From Meghimatium bilineatum (taxonomy: Eukaryota; Mollusca; Gastropoda; Stylommatophora; Philomycidae), in contig CM067306.1 of the NCBI GenBank assembly GCA_034231615.1, positions 63,598,813 to 63,662,812 on the forward strand: DNA of 64,000 nucleotides, in the 5' to 3' direction. Under the pieces are notes generated by a model. It did not search any database. It was not told the origin of the DNA and worked only from the letters and a program-made list of their open reading frames with translations. Position numbers and translations under genes: made by a program. Shown here piece by piece: positions 45,680 to 56,904 of this stretch (the stretch's first letter is position 1; each line of letters opens with the position of its first letter).

Positions 45680-45978
45680 TTTGATTAATTGATTAGACTT
45701 GTCCAGAGGTCATAGGTTAATTGATTAGACTTTTCCAGAGGTCATAGGTTAATTGATTAGACTTGTCCAGAGGTCATAGGTTAATTGATTAGACTTGTCC
45801 AGCGGTCATAGGTTAATTGATTAGACTTGTCCAGAGGCTATAGGTTAATTGATTAGACTTGTCCAGAGGTCATGGGTTAATTGATTAGACTTGTCCAGAG
45901 GTCATGGGTTAATTGATTAGACTTGTCCAGAGGTCATGGGTTAATTGATTAGATGTGTCCAGAGCTCTTGGGTTAATT
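45680..45978. repeat. 32-bp tandem repeat, about 9 copies
   Basis: ttaattgattagacttgtcc and agaggtcat recur. Confidence 0.95.
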
Positions 45979-45979
45979 T

Positions 45980-46425
45980 ATTAGACAATAGTTTTTCAGA
46001 GCCAATTTGTTGCTTATTTAGGCATGGACTTTCCCAGAGGTTATCAGTTGGTTGTTTAGACATTACTTAAACAGATTATAATAACATTTACCATAATTTC
46101 ATTGGTCTAGTAATAACATGAAATGTTCTCTATTCCACAATGCTTTGTAAGTCGTGTGGAACATATCTCATAATTTATCAGTGGGACAGTCGAGGAGAAG
46201 AGGGGAACAAAGAAAATTGATGAATTTAAAATATTACGGTTGAGAACAGATGTTCATGGCTATATTTTTCTGCTGTTACTAAAGTGGCATTCATACGGCC
46301 CTGAAGGGTTATGTTTTATGATGATGATGAATTTGTATAAATGAATGATGTTGACGAAGTGAGCTGACTGCATAATGACTGCTGTATGTGCATGTATAGT
46401 CTCGTAGCAAGCCCAGTTTTTTTCA
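45980..46425. other. Intron segment
   Basis: Nothing recognised apart from (ATG)n near 46319. Confidence 0.4.
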
Positions 46426-46429
46426 TTAA

Positions 46430-46590
46430 GTATTGATGGGACTCACGCACAGATTGAGATGTGTCCAGTATTGATGAGATTCACGTACAGATTGAGATGT
46501 GTCCAGTATTGATGAGATTCACGTACAGATTGAGATGTGTCCAGTATTGATGAGATTCACGTACAGATTGAGATGTGTCCAGTATTGAAG
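46430..46590. repeat. 38-bp tandem repeat, 4 copies
   Basis: tattgatgagattcacgtac with agattgagatgtgtcc. Confidence 0.94.
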
Positions 46591-46714
46591 TTCTTTGTGA
46601 GATAATCACAGGACACAATGATGATTGATAAGTTTTTGATTGATCAGCCTGTCCTGCAACTTTCCTTAGTCAACTCCCATGCCTGGAAAGAAAACAGTGA
46701 TCCTATTCTTTGCA

Positions 46715-46830
46715 CACTGAAGTAAGTGATCCTATGCATCCTAAAGTAAGTGATCCTATTCTTTGCACCCTAAAGTAAATGGCCTTATTCTTTGCACACT
46801 GAAGTAAGTGATCCTATTGTTTGCACCCTG
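46715..46830. repeat. Short irregular tandem repeat
   Basis: aagtaagtgatcctattctt and variants, about four copies. Confidence 0.8.
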
Positions 46831-46839
46831 AACTAGATG

Positions 46840-47265
46840 TCCAGGCTTCTGTCTGTTGTCACACTGGTGGTGCATACATAGCTATTGTTCTACCAACCTT
46901 CTGTATGAATCAGAGGTAGTGGGTGGATCCCAGCACAAGCAGCTGCTTCAGCAAGCAGTCAGGCCAGTCATTTAACAATATAGTCCTATGGTTTTTTAAA
47001 ATTTTTTTTATTGAGAATCATCTTTCCAAAGTGACACTATTTGATTTTTTCCCATGATTTTCATTGTCTGTCAACACACAGTAAAAAATGTTGACAAAAA
47101 AGTGCAAATAGAGTTGTCCACGCCATTTGATGGATACAGTGTTAGATTCTGTATGTTTCATTGGCCAATGACATACTACTGCCTTTACTGTCACAGAAGA
47201 TCTAGTACCCATTTTCTGAGACTGGGTTGACTTAGGAGCCATTGGTGATTTACAAATATTTTCAG
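46840..47265. other. Intron segment
   Basis: Nothing recognised. Confidence 0.35.
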
Positions 47266-47269
47266 TTGA

Positions 47270-47712
47270 ATTGGAAATTGAATCTTGGATCTCCGGAACA
47301 GGAAGTCAGTTTACCAACTAAAATCGAGCAAGACCAGAGTGACCTAGCAAGTGCATGTATTGAAGATGGAGGCAACGAGACAAAAGGTGCACCACAGCAA
47401 TCAGGATGACACACACGAACCCTCGCATTGAGAATATGATAATAACAAAACACAACAGATTCCATAGCCACATGTCTACAATGGTCAAGATTGACAACAC
47501 AGCATGTACATGTGGACAGGAAGCTCAGACAGCAGAGCATATTATTTAGGAATGTCAGGAATATGAAATGCTGAGACAAATACACTGGCCTAAAGAAACA
47601 ACAGTGGAAGAAAAACTCTATGGACCTATGCTCAAGTTACAAAACACAATCAAGTTTATAGAAGAGACAAAACTTCAGATATAGGCATGAACAAAAGAAG
47701 AAGAAGAAGAAA
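47270..47712 (+). mobile_element. LINE 3' end with (GAA)n tail
   Basis: Reads KHNRFHSHMSTMVK, then CTCGQEAQTAEHII at about 47497-47550, then a Glu/Lys-rich stretch to a (AAG)n tail at 47692-47712. Related to the - strand copy at 41470-41760. Confidence 0.82.
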
Positions 47713-47714
47713 CT

Positions 47715-47840
47715 AATAGCTGAACTACTGTGACCCATACACAAAGTGACAAATGAAATCAGAACTACTGTGACCCATACACAAAGTGACAAATGAAATC
47801 AGAACTACTGTGACCCATACACAATGTGACCAATGAGATC
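47715..47840. repeat. 40-bp tandem repeat, 3 copies
   Basis: gaactactgtgacccataca recurs directly after the LINE tail. Confidence 0.93.
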
Positions 47841-47844
47841 ATGT

Positions 47845-48590
47845 GAAAAGTCAAATAGCATCACTTTATGATGATGATTCCTATGAGTCCGCAGGATGTA
47901 TATTTGACAAGAGACTCCAGTTGGGTATGCATATATTCAAAAGACAACCTACTAAATGTAAATATTGAAAATCTCTTCTGCCAAAAAGTGCTGGATTGAT
48001 CAATAGATTGTGACTAGAATTTTCTGTCAATTTTACTTTATAATTCCACCACACACAGACCGAAATTTATAGTTTTATATGTTATATATATTATATTAAT
48101 ATATTATATTTATATATAATAACTCACATATTTATAAATAATATATTTATAACATATTTATAGCTTGTGCACTTTGTATATTGACTTACTGCACTCTATG
48201 AACTAATGTATGTGCACATGCAGTAACATAAAATATATGTATAGCTGTCATCATTACATGCATGCTCCTAGTGTGTTCTTTGTCTAGTAATAACCTGTCT
48301 TGAGAGTACTGTTTCCTTTGAGGTTGTTGTTCGTCCATCACATGATGATGATGATCACTTGTTACATACACATTCAGTTAATAGTTATGTGCTTGACCGT
48401 GAGTTCATAGATGGCTAATAAACCCTAATCTGGCCGGAAATGTCCTTGGAAATTCAGGAATGGGATGACCACTACAGATGGTTCTTAGTCTATGCATGAC
48501 TTTCTAGCTACTCTCCGTGTTTGAATTGCTGCGTTTCTTCTATTTTCACAAGATGCTACACCCTTTTTTTAACTGTAGAGAGAGCCATGT
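47845..48590. other. AT-rich intron segment
   Basis: Holds a strongly AT-rich run of tatatta and ataat near 48075-48165. No gene seen. Confidence 0.45.
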
Positions 48591-49375
48591 AGCTCTGTTG
48601 TGTGCAAGTTTTTCCTATGAATCTTGATCTATTTCAAAAGCTTTTAGATACAGAAAATGGGAAGAATGCAAATACTTGGGGAACGCAGATACACAAAGGT
48701 GATAATACAAGCAGAAAAGTTTCAGTGTATGCCAAGTCATCCAATAAAGGAAAGATTACAAAATCTAGCAATGGGAAGACTGAACAGAAGCAGCTTTATC
48801 CACCAATGACTCCGTAAACAACTTACAGACCTACCTGAAGTTGACAGCCCCTTAAGGTCTGTACCAGAACAAACCCTATGGAGTGAAAGGCATGGAATAC
48901 CAATAAATATTCAGATCCACATGAAAGGAATACTAAGTGAGGACGAACAGAACAGTGTGCAGCGAAAAACAGTTACCCTCAGTTTCCTGGACAAGGAATA
49001 TCTATAAAACATATGGGTCATGGGTCAGAGTATACACAGATGGGACAGAACAGAATGCAGTGAGGAATGGAGGTGCAGGTGTATATATAGAATATCCACA
49101 CGTCTAGAGATATGATCAGAATACCAGCAGGGAAATTCTGCAATAATTATGATGCAGAAATCCAAGCAATTATGGTGGTAACTGAAAAACTGCTGAACTC
49201 CAATCCTGGTCCACAGCCATGGTATTCAGATGCAATATCAGTGCTTCAAGTATTCCAGTCTGAAAAACTAACAGACTTACAAAAACTACTTAATGAACTG
49301 TCTTACCAGTATAGGGTAACCATGCAAACCTTTTTGAAAGACCTGGGTTAAGACCTGGGACCTTTGGGGTTATTT
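48590..49375 (+). mobile_element. Decayed LINE with RNase H domain
   Basis: At about 49027-49080 it reads VYTDGTEQNAVRNGGAGVYI, the first RNase H strand with the catalytic D kept. After a frameshift, 49135-49165 reads NNYDAEIQAI (catalytic E), and about 49220 reads YSDAIS (catalytic D). Upstream (48830-48960) reads like the linker before RNase H (SPLRSVPEQTLWSERHGIP). Confidence 0.8.
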
Positions 49376-49379
49376 AAAA

Positions 49380-49750
49380 AAATTATTCATTTTTTTTATA
49401 GATTTTTGCTTTATACCCCTTTACCACTTTATGTCTTGTAGTGCCAGGGGTAGAAGAGTTTTTTTTTGGAGACAGCCTTTTGTGTTTTCGTTAACTCTTT
49501 TATTTCTGTAATCCATGTTGTGCATCGTCTTCACCTGACTGTGTATCCATCATGTCTGTGTACTAATCATAGATTGCAGCTCTTAAATAAAGTTATTCAA
49601 ATACCACACTTAGATATTTTTGCTCAGGTTTTATCTACCGCTAATCTGCATGTCAGAACAATTTTGGGGGAATGTAACTTCTGTGTCATTTGATTATTAA
49701 TGTGTTATGTCAATGATCTCTACCTGTGCCTCTTGTTGTCAATGTGTCAG
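49380..49750. other. Intron segment
   Basis: T-rich runs; nothing recognised. Confidence 0.4.
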
Positions 49751-49751
49751 T

Positions 49752-49830
49752 TTGTATTCATCACACCCTCTTCATATTCATTACACCCTCTTCATATTCA
49801 TCACACCCTCTTCATATTCATCACACGACT
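49752..49830. repeat. ~18-bp tandem repeat
   Basis: attcatcacaccctcttcat, about four copies, 55 nt before exon 13. Confidence 0.9.
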
Positions 49831-49885
49831 GACAGTACAGAAACCACACCTACTTTCTGCATAATCTAATGCATGCATGCTACAG

Positions 49886-50077
49886 GCTTTGGCATCCCAA
49901 AATTCAATTGGATACCTTCATCAAAAGGGCGGGATAATGTCAGTTCTGGAGGTGTGGTTTTACTGTCTAACCGTCCGCTTGTACATCAGCATTCAGCCTC
50001 TGATCCAGGGCTAGACTCCACTGGAATCAGCCTGACTTCTAGAAGACATTTTGAAACTAATTTTATGGATTCTGATG
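49886..50077 (+). CDS. PPP1R9A-like: Neurabin-like exon 13 (linker)
   Basis: A 192-nt phase 1-1 exon between gctacag and gtaagt. It begins GFGIPKFNWIPSSKGRDN and ends HFETNFMDSD. No recognised domain; a linker before the SAM domain. Confidence 0.82.
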
Positions 50078-50164
50078 GTAAGTTGTTGGCTGTGAAGGAT
50101 ATGGTTAGAGTAGGATGGTTGGGTCGTATGAGGATGTATAGTTATCAGACTAAGGGTTGACCAT

Positions 50165-50310
50165 GAAACTAACTGACCTCTTCTTCCTGTAGTCACTGAC
50201 TGACTTCTTCTTGTAGTGACTGACTGACCCCTTCTTGTAGCAACTGAATGACCTCTTATAGCTGACCTCATATAGCAATTGACTGACCACTTGTAGCAAT
50301 TGATTGAGGA
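50165..50310. repeat. Short gactgacc-type repeats
   Basis: Loose copies of actgactgaccncttcttg and tagcaattgactgacc, starting about 90 nt after exon 13. Confidence 0.75.
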
Positions 50311-50474
50311 AGTACGAATCAAGCATATCATGGATGGCGGAGGCTGAAGACACACTGCGAAGTGTATGTGAATTAGAAATAGGAAAGGACAGTGAATGGG
50401 GGGCAGAAGACACTGAGAAAAAAAATCACCAATGTAATTAAGGCATTAATTCATTGCAAAATGAAGATGAGGTT

Positions 50475-50740
50475 AAAGAGGCTTGTAGCAATTGACTGAA
50501 CACTTGTAGCAATTGACTGACCACTTGTAGCAATTGACTGACCACTTGTAGCAATTGACTGACCACTTGTAGCAATTGACTGACTCTTGTAGCAATTTAC
50601 TGGCTCTTGTAGCAATTTACTGGCTCTTGTAACAATTGACTGACTCTTGTAGCAATTTACTGGCTCTTGTAACAATTGACTGACGTCTTCTTGATGTCAC
50701 TGAATGATCTCTACTTGTAACCACTGACTGATCTCTTTCT
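50475..50740. repeat. 21-bp tandem repeat, about 10 copies
   Basis: cttgtagcaattgactgacc and a tactggct variant. Confidence 0.93.
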
Positions 50741-50744
50741 GTAA

Positions 50745-51170
50745 CTCTTCATTTAATTACACACATTTCTCTTCCCACTAGCTACCCCTAATCTCTTTTT
50801 ACATCACCAACCTTTTTTTTTTACAAGCACTGATGGAATTTTTCTAGCCATTGAATGATGTCTTGTCTGAGATGAGCACATTCAGTTTTGGTTCTGGTCT
50901 AATGTCTACATTAATGTTGTACCAGATTATGTGGTCATCAGATATTGATGTATCAAGGAACTTAAACCTTTCATGTGACTCAGCTGTTGGTGAACATATG
51001 ACTTAATCTGTATGATTTGTGAACCATTAGGTGGTAGAGATTGACCGCTGGCCCAGTCTTGGTAAAAACGATTAGACTTGACCACATATATAACAATCAA
51101 CTTACATAAGGAACTATCCTTACACAGTGCTAGCTTACTAAATTTTAGTCTGTGTATAAATACATACGCA
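50745..51170. other. Intron segment
   Basis: Nothing recognised. Confidence 0.4.
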
Positions 51171-51172
51171 TG

Positions 51173-51451
51173 TGAGGGTCGGCTGAAAAGTAATGCACAG
51201 GTAAATAAAACGGAAAAAAACATTAACATCATACACAGCCATAATTTAGCTATATTTCCCCTGTACATACATTCCAGTTCTCACTGAATCTTGTCTACTC
51301 ATTACTTGTCTATAGCAATTGCCATAAAATATTTATATTTATAAGTTATTAATAACTGTGTATTACTTTTTAAAATTTCATTTTCATTTTATTTTAAATC
51401 TCCTAATATATTACATTTCCAGGAAGACCCTTACTTTTCAGCCGATCTTCA
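51173..51451. mobile_element. mariner-type MITE
   Basis: Inverted ends: TGAGGGTCGGCTGAAAAGTA at left and TGAAGATCGGCTGAAAAGTA as reverse complement at right. GTCGGCTGAAAAGTAA is typical of mariner-type termini. The right flank is TA; the left flank is TG, consistent with one mutation in a TA duplication. No coding interior (279 bp). Confidence 0.75.
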
Positions 51452-51687
51452 TATTTATATATACTTACATAATCCTGCATGATTGACACTAACACTGGAT
51501 CACCTTATTTTTTTAAATAAATCCTTAATTTTGCTTGTGGTGAATTTGAATTTGTATTACTTTTCAATAAATCAGTTTTTTTATTTTGTGTAGTGGTGTT
51601 AATTGTAGCTTGTGATAATATTGCATTGTTTCATATCTCAATATAATTCAATACTATTCTACTAATTTTTGCTTAAGTTTTTTCTGG

Positions 51688-52060
51688 TGTTTGTTGTACA
51701 AACTGTGAATGAATGTGTTTGTTGTACACACTGTGAATGAATGTGTTTGTTGTACAAACTGTGAATGAATGTGTTTGTTGTACAAACTGTGAATGAATGT
51801 GTTTGTTGTACAAACTGTGAATGAATGTGTTTGTTGTACAAACTGTGAATGAATGTGTTTGTTGTACAAACTGTGAATGAATGTGTTTGTTGTACAAACT
51901 GTGAATGAATGTGTTTGTTGTACAAACTGTGAATGAATGTGTTTGTTGTACAAACTGTGAATGAATGTGTTTGTTGTACAAACTGTGAATGAATGTGTTT
52001 GTTGTACAAACTGTGAATGAATGTGTTTGTTGTACAAACTGTGAATGAATGTGTTTGCTT
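51688..52060. repeat. 28-bp minisatellite, 13 copies
   Basis: gtgtttgttgtacaaactgt and gaatgaat recur, almost identical, implying recent growth. Confidence 0.97.
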
Positions 52061-52589
52061 TTACCAGTCACAAATTTGTTCTTACATATATGCCTATGTA
52101 TATATGGATGGCACAACAGGCAACTGTACAACTGTGCAACTGTGCAACTCAGGAGGAAATAACAACATACTGAACATGTTTATAGTGTCAAAAACAATGG
52201 TTCTTAACCTGTAGTCTCTGTGTGGGACATTTCCTTCTTGAACCATCCCCTGCCTCCCCCCAAGGTCATTGACTGTCTTTACTGATCGCCAAGGGCTTTT
52301 TAAATCTTTATCACTAAAATTTGTGTTCCTATTCTTTCATGTGGTTACCCCTCTTTGGACTGGTCTGTGTTCCCCTACCAGTTTCCAAATTTTTATATGT
52401 GGCCACATGGACTTTTGTATCCAAGTAATAATATCACTCATTAGACAATACAAAGAGTTGGGCCCCATCTCTGGAGAGTCTGATGTGCTGGCATTGATCA
52501 GTGAGAGTTCTGGGTAAGCTGGCTTGATTATACATACAGATGTTAGATTGTTATGCATGTGCGTAGTGCTTGGGCCTTCACAGGACAAT

Positions 52590-53200
52590 GTGTAGAGAGG
52601 ACTATCAAAAACAATAGTGGTGCTATGTCTGTGATCACCAGCTGCAGGACTGGATATTAAAACAGTGACCAAGGCTTTGGACTGGATCAGTGCACAGTGC
52701 AAAACAACTCATCTTTGCATCCTCAGCGACTTGATGAGTGAGCATGTTCTGAAGCATGCTAATGGATTGTGAATAGTAGCTTGAGGCAGCCGAGAGGGCC
52801 AAAGTTGGAATGTGTCATGTTAACAGTGGCTTGAGGCAGTCGAGAGGGCCAAAGTTGGAATGTGTCACATTAACAGTAGCTTGAGGCAGCCGAGAGGGCC
52901 AAAGTTGGAATGTGTCACATTAACAGTGGCTTGAGGCAGTCACGGACTTGGGGGTCACGTTAATTTTCATGCCTGGTCATGTGTGGGGTAAAGGAATAAA
53001 AGAGCAGATCAGCTAGCTTGCAATGCTGCTGTGACAAAGGTAGATCAGGCTGAAATTTTGAATTTCTTATTAGGTAAAGCAAGGACAAATGAAATAAATG
53101 AGGGGGATGATTCATTTTCCATGTTTAGAAAATAAGAAAACACAAGACCATCATGGATTTTATCCTATCAATTTTCTGCTCACACCAACCTAGTTTGATT
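52590..53200 (+). mobile_element. Decayed LINE, RNase H end and downstream tail
   Basis: Around 52668-52750 reads THLCILSDLMSEHVLKHA (RNase H catalytic D region). After a tandem array, about 52995-53050 reads KRADQLACNAAVTK, the ADxLA end of RNase H, and then AEILNFLLGKARTNE, as in the 58165-58479 element. Confidence 0.72.
52781..52945. repeat. 50-bp tandem repeat x 3.3 inside the LINE remnant
   Basis: ttgaggcagccgagagggcc at 52781, 52831 and 52881. It sits between two parts of one RNase H domain. Confidence 0.95.
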
Positions 53201-53229
53201 ACATATAGTGATTATATGTAGTATATGAG

Positions 53230-53830
53230 GACTTGCATCTGGCAGACTGCACAATGTGTGGAAATAGAAGGGCATCAGCTTCGCCATAAAATTAAAAGTC
53301 TATCGCACTATTGTGCTCACTGCCTTGGTATACTCTTGTGTGGCCTGATGGACAGTGTACATCAGATACACCAGAGAGTTAAATCAATTTCATACATGCT
53401 GTACCTACAAACTTCTCAGGATAAGGTGGCAAGATACAGTACCCGATACTGAAGTTCTCACTAGAGCCAACATCCCAAGAATTTAATGCTGAAGAAGACC
53501 CACCTCAGATGCGCTGAACATGTGCGTATACCTGATAAATGCATCCCAAAACAGCTGATGTTTGGTGAGCTCAAGGGAAATGTCTGCCCTGTGGACAAAA
53601 ATGATTCAAAAACTTTCTCAAAGCGCCCAAAAAGAGCTTCAACATTGATGCTACATCGCTCAGAATCACCCAATGTGGTGAAAAGTCAGAACAACAAACA
53701 CACCGACGCTCATACGTGTCCCAAATGTGACATGGGATTCTATGCCAGGATTGGACTTTTCAGTCGTCTCACACATCAGAGAGATGCAACAACACAAGTC
53801 TACAACTGTTGTCATCATCACATGTGGTGA
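53230..53830 (+). mobile_element. LINE ORF2 C-terminus with zinc-finger-like end
   Basis: With frameshifts it reads LKVYRTIVLTALVYSC, then QDTVPDTEVLTRANIP, then LRCAEHVRIPDKCIPKQL, and ends TCPKCDMGFYARIGLFSRLT. The CPxCxxxFxARIGLxSHxxTH end is characteristic of one LINE group; here a few residues are changed. Confidence 0.85.
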
Positions 53831-54195
53831 CATTTGTAGTGATTACATGTGGTGACATTTGTGGTGATTACATGGGATGACATTTGTAGTGATTACATGT
53901 GGTAACATTTGTAGTGATTACATATAGTGACACCTGTAGTGATTTCATGTGGTGACATTTGTAGTGATTACATTTAGTGACACCTGTAGTGATTACATTT
54001 AGTGACACCTGTAGTGATTACATTTAGTGACACCTGTAGTGATTACATTTAGTGACACCTGTAGTGATTACATTTAGTGACACCTGTAGTGATTACATTT
54101 AGGGACACCTGTAGTGATTACATTTAGTGACACCTGTAGTGATTACATTTAGTGACACCTGTAGTGATTACATGTAATGACACCTGTAGTGATGT
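53822..54195. repeat. 25-bp minisatellite, about 15 copies
   Basis: tagtgattacatttagtgac and acctg recur. The left copies (gtggtgacattt) differ from the right copies. Ends about 55 nt before exon 14. Confidence 0.96.
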
Positions 54196-54250
54196 AAGTC
54201 TCTATGTAAATGCTTCTCTGATTTGTTCATCTTTCATGTACCTCCTCTAG

Positions 54251-54357
54251 CTGCTAGCATCAGCAGTGACATCATGTCTTCCCTGATGGTGAATGAACCA
54301 GATGGAGATGTCTCTGGCAAGTATGTCCTCAACATATCAGGTCCTCCTTCAAATGAG
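54251..54357 (+). CDS. PPP1R9A-like: Neurabin-like exon 14 (linker)
   Basis: A 107-nt exon, phase 1 in and 0 out, between cctcctctag and gtaagc. It starts AASISSDIMSSLMVNEPDGD and ends ISGPPSNE. A 25-bp array ends about 55 nt before the acceptor and a mariner remnant starts about 190 nt after the donor. Confidence 0.82.
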
Positions 54358-54544
54358 GTAAGCCAATAGGGCATTCACAGTGCTGTATATCACACACCAT
54401 CGTATCTTACACCAGTATCATTTGTAGAACATAACTATAGCTTCAAGCAATAATACCCAGGGATTTCTGAGGCGCTTGTAAACCAGATGTTGCTGTCCAG
54501 TATCAAACCAGTGACTTCTTAATACATGGCAAATGGCCTAACTA

Positions 54545-55257
54545 CGAGGCGTGTTCAAATGAAAACGGGACTTGTGGATTTATTTAAAAAGTATCATACG
54601 CAATTTAATATTTTCAACGGAATTGAACAAAGCAACCACTTGTGAATAAGAATGCACCTAGGTTCATCAGAAAAAATCTCCGTATGCATTTAGGCAAGCA
54701 TCCCACTGTTTAGGTAGACGTTGAATGCCGTCCGAGAAAAAGTTGCGTGGCTGTTCTTACACGCAATTGGGCTGTCCCAATTGACATATGGAATTCTTCT
54801 GCAAGCGAACGAATGCTCCGACGACGGTCAGTCAGTACTGCTTTATCAAGCACGGCTATGGCTTCTTCTGTTGCAACAATATGCGCCTGACCTGGCCGTG
54901 CAAGATCTGCCGTTAACTCACGTCCGTCTTTAAACATACGCACCCACTCCATCACTCTGGTCCTCGACAAACATTTGTCACCATATGCTGCCTTCATTCT
55001 CCGATGAATGTCTACTGCTTGACATCCTTCAAATGAAAGAAACTGGATCACAGCACGCTGATTCACTTTGGACGGGTTCGGAATCACACCCGCCATATTG
55101 TTAACAGTCTTCTGCAGCACATATGCATGCTGGGAAGATGAACACGTGACCGTATGTAAATTATTGGATACTCATTACTAGTGCAAAATGTCATCAATAT
55201 CAGTGCGCTCTATCACGCGTGGTGTAACAAGTCCCGTTTTCATTTGAACACGCCTTG
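54545..55257 (-). mobile_element. Internally deleted mariner element, TA duplication
   Basis: TA at 54543-54544 and 55258-55259. Inverted ends of about 30 bp: CGAGGCGTGTTCAAATGAAA at left and CAAGGCGTGTTCAAATGAAA as reverse complement at right. At 713 bp it is about half the usual ~1.3 kb of mariners. Confidence 0.88.
54664..55120 (-). pseudogene. mariner transposase, N- and C-terminus only
   Basis: From 55102 on the - strand (MAGVIPNPSKVNQRAVIQF) it reads the N-terminal helix-turn-helix region, with EGCQAVDIHRRMKAAYGDKC and WVRMFKDGRELTADLARPGQ, and a second HTH ending EEFHMSIGTAQ. It then jumps, out of frame, to the extreme C-terminus, readable in another frame as DGIQRLPKQWDACLNAYGDF. The whole DDD catalytic core is missing, so it cannot encode an active enzyme. 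It could be mobilised only by a related source. Confidence 0.88.
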
Positions 55258-55341
55258 TACTACGCCATGGAGATTCCCTAAATATATCTATGAAAGGATA
55301 TGGAAGTCATGACTTGGACATGTTTTCTCACCAAAAAACAA

Positions 55342-55642
55342 GAGAAACATGATAAGATGTACTTACTGTGCACAGAGAAACATGATAAGATGTACTTACT
55401 GCGCACAGAGAAACATGATAAGATGTACTTACTGCACACAGAGAAACATGATAAGATGTACTTACTGCACACAGAGAAACATGATAAGATGTACTTACTG
55501 CGCACAGAGAAACATGATAAGATGTACTTACTGCGCACAGAGAAACATGATAAGATGTACTTACTGTGCACAGAGAAACATGATAAGATGTACTTACTGC
55601 GCACAGAGAAACATGATAAGATGTACTTACTGCGCACAACTG
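55342..55642. repeat. 33-bp minisatellite, 9 copies
   Basis: agaaacatgataagatgtac and ttactgcgcaca recur. Open in four frames by arithmetic. Confidence 0.97.
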
Positions 55643-55689
55643 AAATCCAACAGGAAGATCCAGGAATAGGGTAATAAAGTTTTCTAATA

Positions 55690-56440
55690 ACTAGAGACAC
55701 ACATAATAACACACACAAATCGATGTTTTGACTAAAAGGTCTTTATCAAGACAACAATTGAAACAAAATTAAAATATATAACAGAAAACAAACAGTAATG
55801 ACATCGATGGTCACTTTGGTATGTGTAGTATAGATTGACCGGAAGAGGTGAAACGATACCAGACAAGGAAAATATAAAAATGACCACAAACATGTGACAC
55901 GAAACAAACAGAAACTATGGATCGACTAGAGTCATACATAAGACAGGCGCACATTAATGCCGTCGGATTTAAGAATGCCATATTAGTAAATGTAGCAGTT
56001 TCAAGTATCAGACGGGTCTGGTCGTCAGAGAAGCACGACTTAATGGCCGTAACCTGAATGTCCTGGGCACCCCGATGGCCCGTGCCATTGAAGTAAATGT
56101 CTACAGGAAAACCTGAATGTTTTTTTTATGCTGTACAGATGTTAGCAGAAGTGGTCTGCAAACCTACTTAGAAAAACATGTCCAAGTCATCCTAGTGTTG
56201 AATATTTTTTTATTTTTTAAATTGTTACCTATGTGTTTCTTGAGATATGTCCCTGTTGGACTGTAGTCTGGAAAGTTGTCCTTGTTCTTTGTTTTATTGT
56301 TAGTTGTTTATTTTTAACATGGATAGTTAGGATTTTATAGTAACCTTTTTATTTTATTTACTATTTACCAATTTTTTTTTTGGTTACTGCGGCACAAGAG
56401 TGACCATATGACGGTGAATTAGAAGCGAGGTCATAAGAGA
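55690..56440. other. Intron segment, possible old Penelope-type repeat
   Basis: Begins with the hammerhead-like motif at 55721-55750. The rest holds no coding signal I recognise. Confidence 0.35.
55718..55752 (-). ncRNA. Degenerate hammerhead-like motif
   Basis: Reverse complement cttgataaagaccttttagt, then caaaacatcga. Same layout as 9644-9678 and 63476-63508. Confidence 0.35.
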
Positions 56441-56444
56441 AAGA

Positions 56445-56720
56445 GTGGGTGTCATATCAATTCTACAATACATACAAAATCAACAAATGCAATGGTGTGG
56501 TCATCTGGAAAGAATGCCGTGTGATTCATTCGTTTATAAAGTATATTATAAATCATATATGAAGAGAGGAGAAGCAGAAAGAAGAGCCAGGGGTAGACCT
56601 AGAGTACGCTGGATCGACAACATCAAAGAGACATTACACGAACACCAAATGAGATTATCTGAAGCTGCCAGAAAAGCGAGAACAAGAACATTGTCTCTCC
56701 CTCGACACCCGTAAAGGGTA
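56445..56720 (+). mobile_element. LINE ORF2 C-terminal fragment
   Basis: Reads IQNQQMQWCGHLERMP, then RRARGRPRVRWIDNIKETLH, the WxGHLxRM...GRPxxRWxDxIKE pattern of LINE ORF2 ends, to a stop at 56712-56714. Confidence 0.85.
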
Positions 56721-56904
56721 AAAAAGGAAGAAAAGATAGGTAGATACTATGGCACTGTCCATTTTGTCGGACATCCTCTGATATTTAGTTAATATATTGC
56801 AATATTTCAGTCGGAGAAGTTTTAGCTGTTGGTGCCTGTCTTGGTTATCCTATTTTCCTCACTTGTCCACATCATTGACGATAGAAACCGCTGGAGCACT
56901 CTTT

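Noticed and set aside
47881-47915. ctatgagtccgcagg as a hammerhead core
   Set aside because: No CGAAAC partner at the right distance and no stem II pairing.
51654-52131. Three nested - strand frames of 115-152 codons
   Set aside because: The 28-bp unit shifts frame every copy, and all three frames cycle through the same peptides; no gene.
55278-55718. Several frames of 103-146 codons
   Set aside because: Produced by the 33-bp array.
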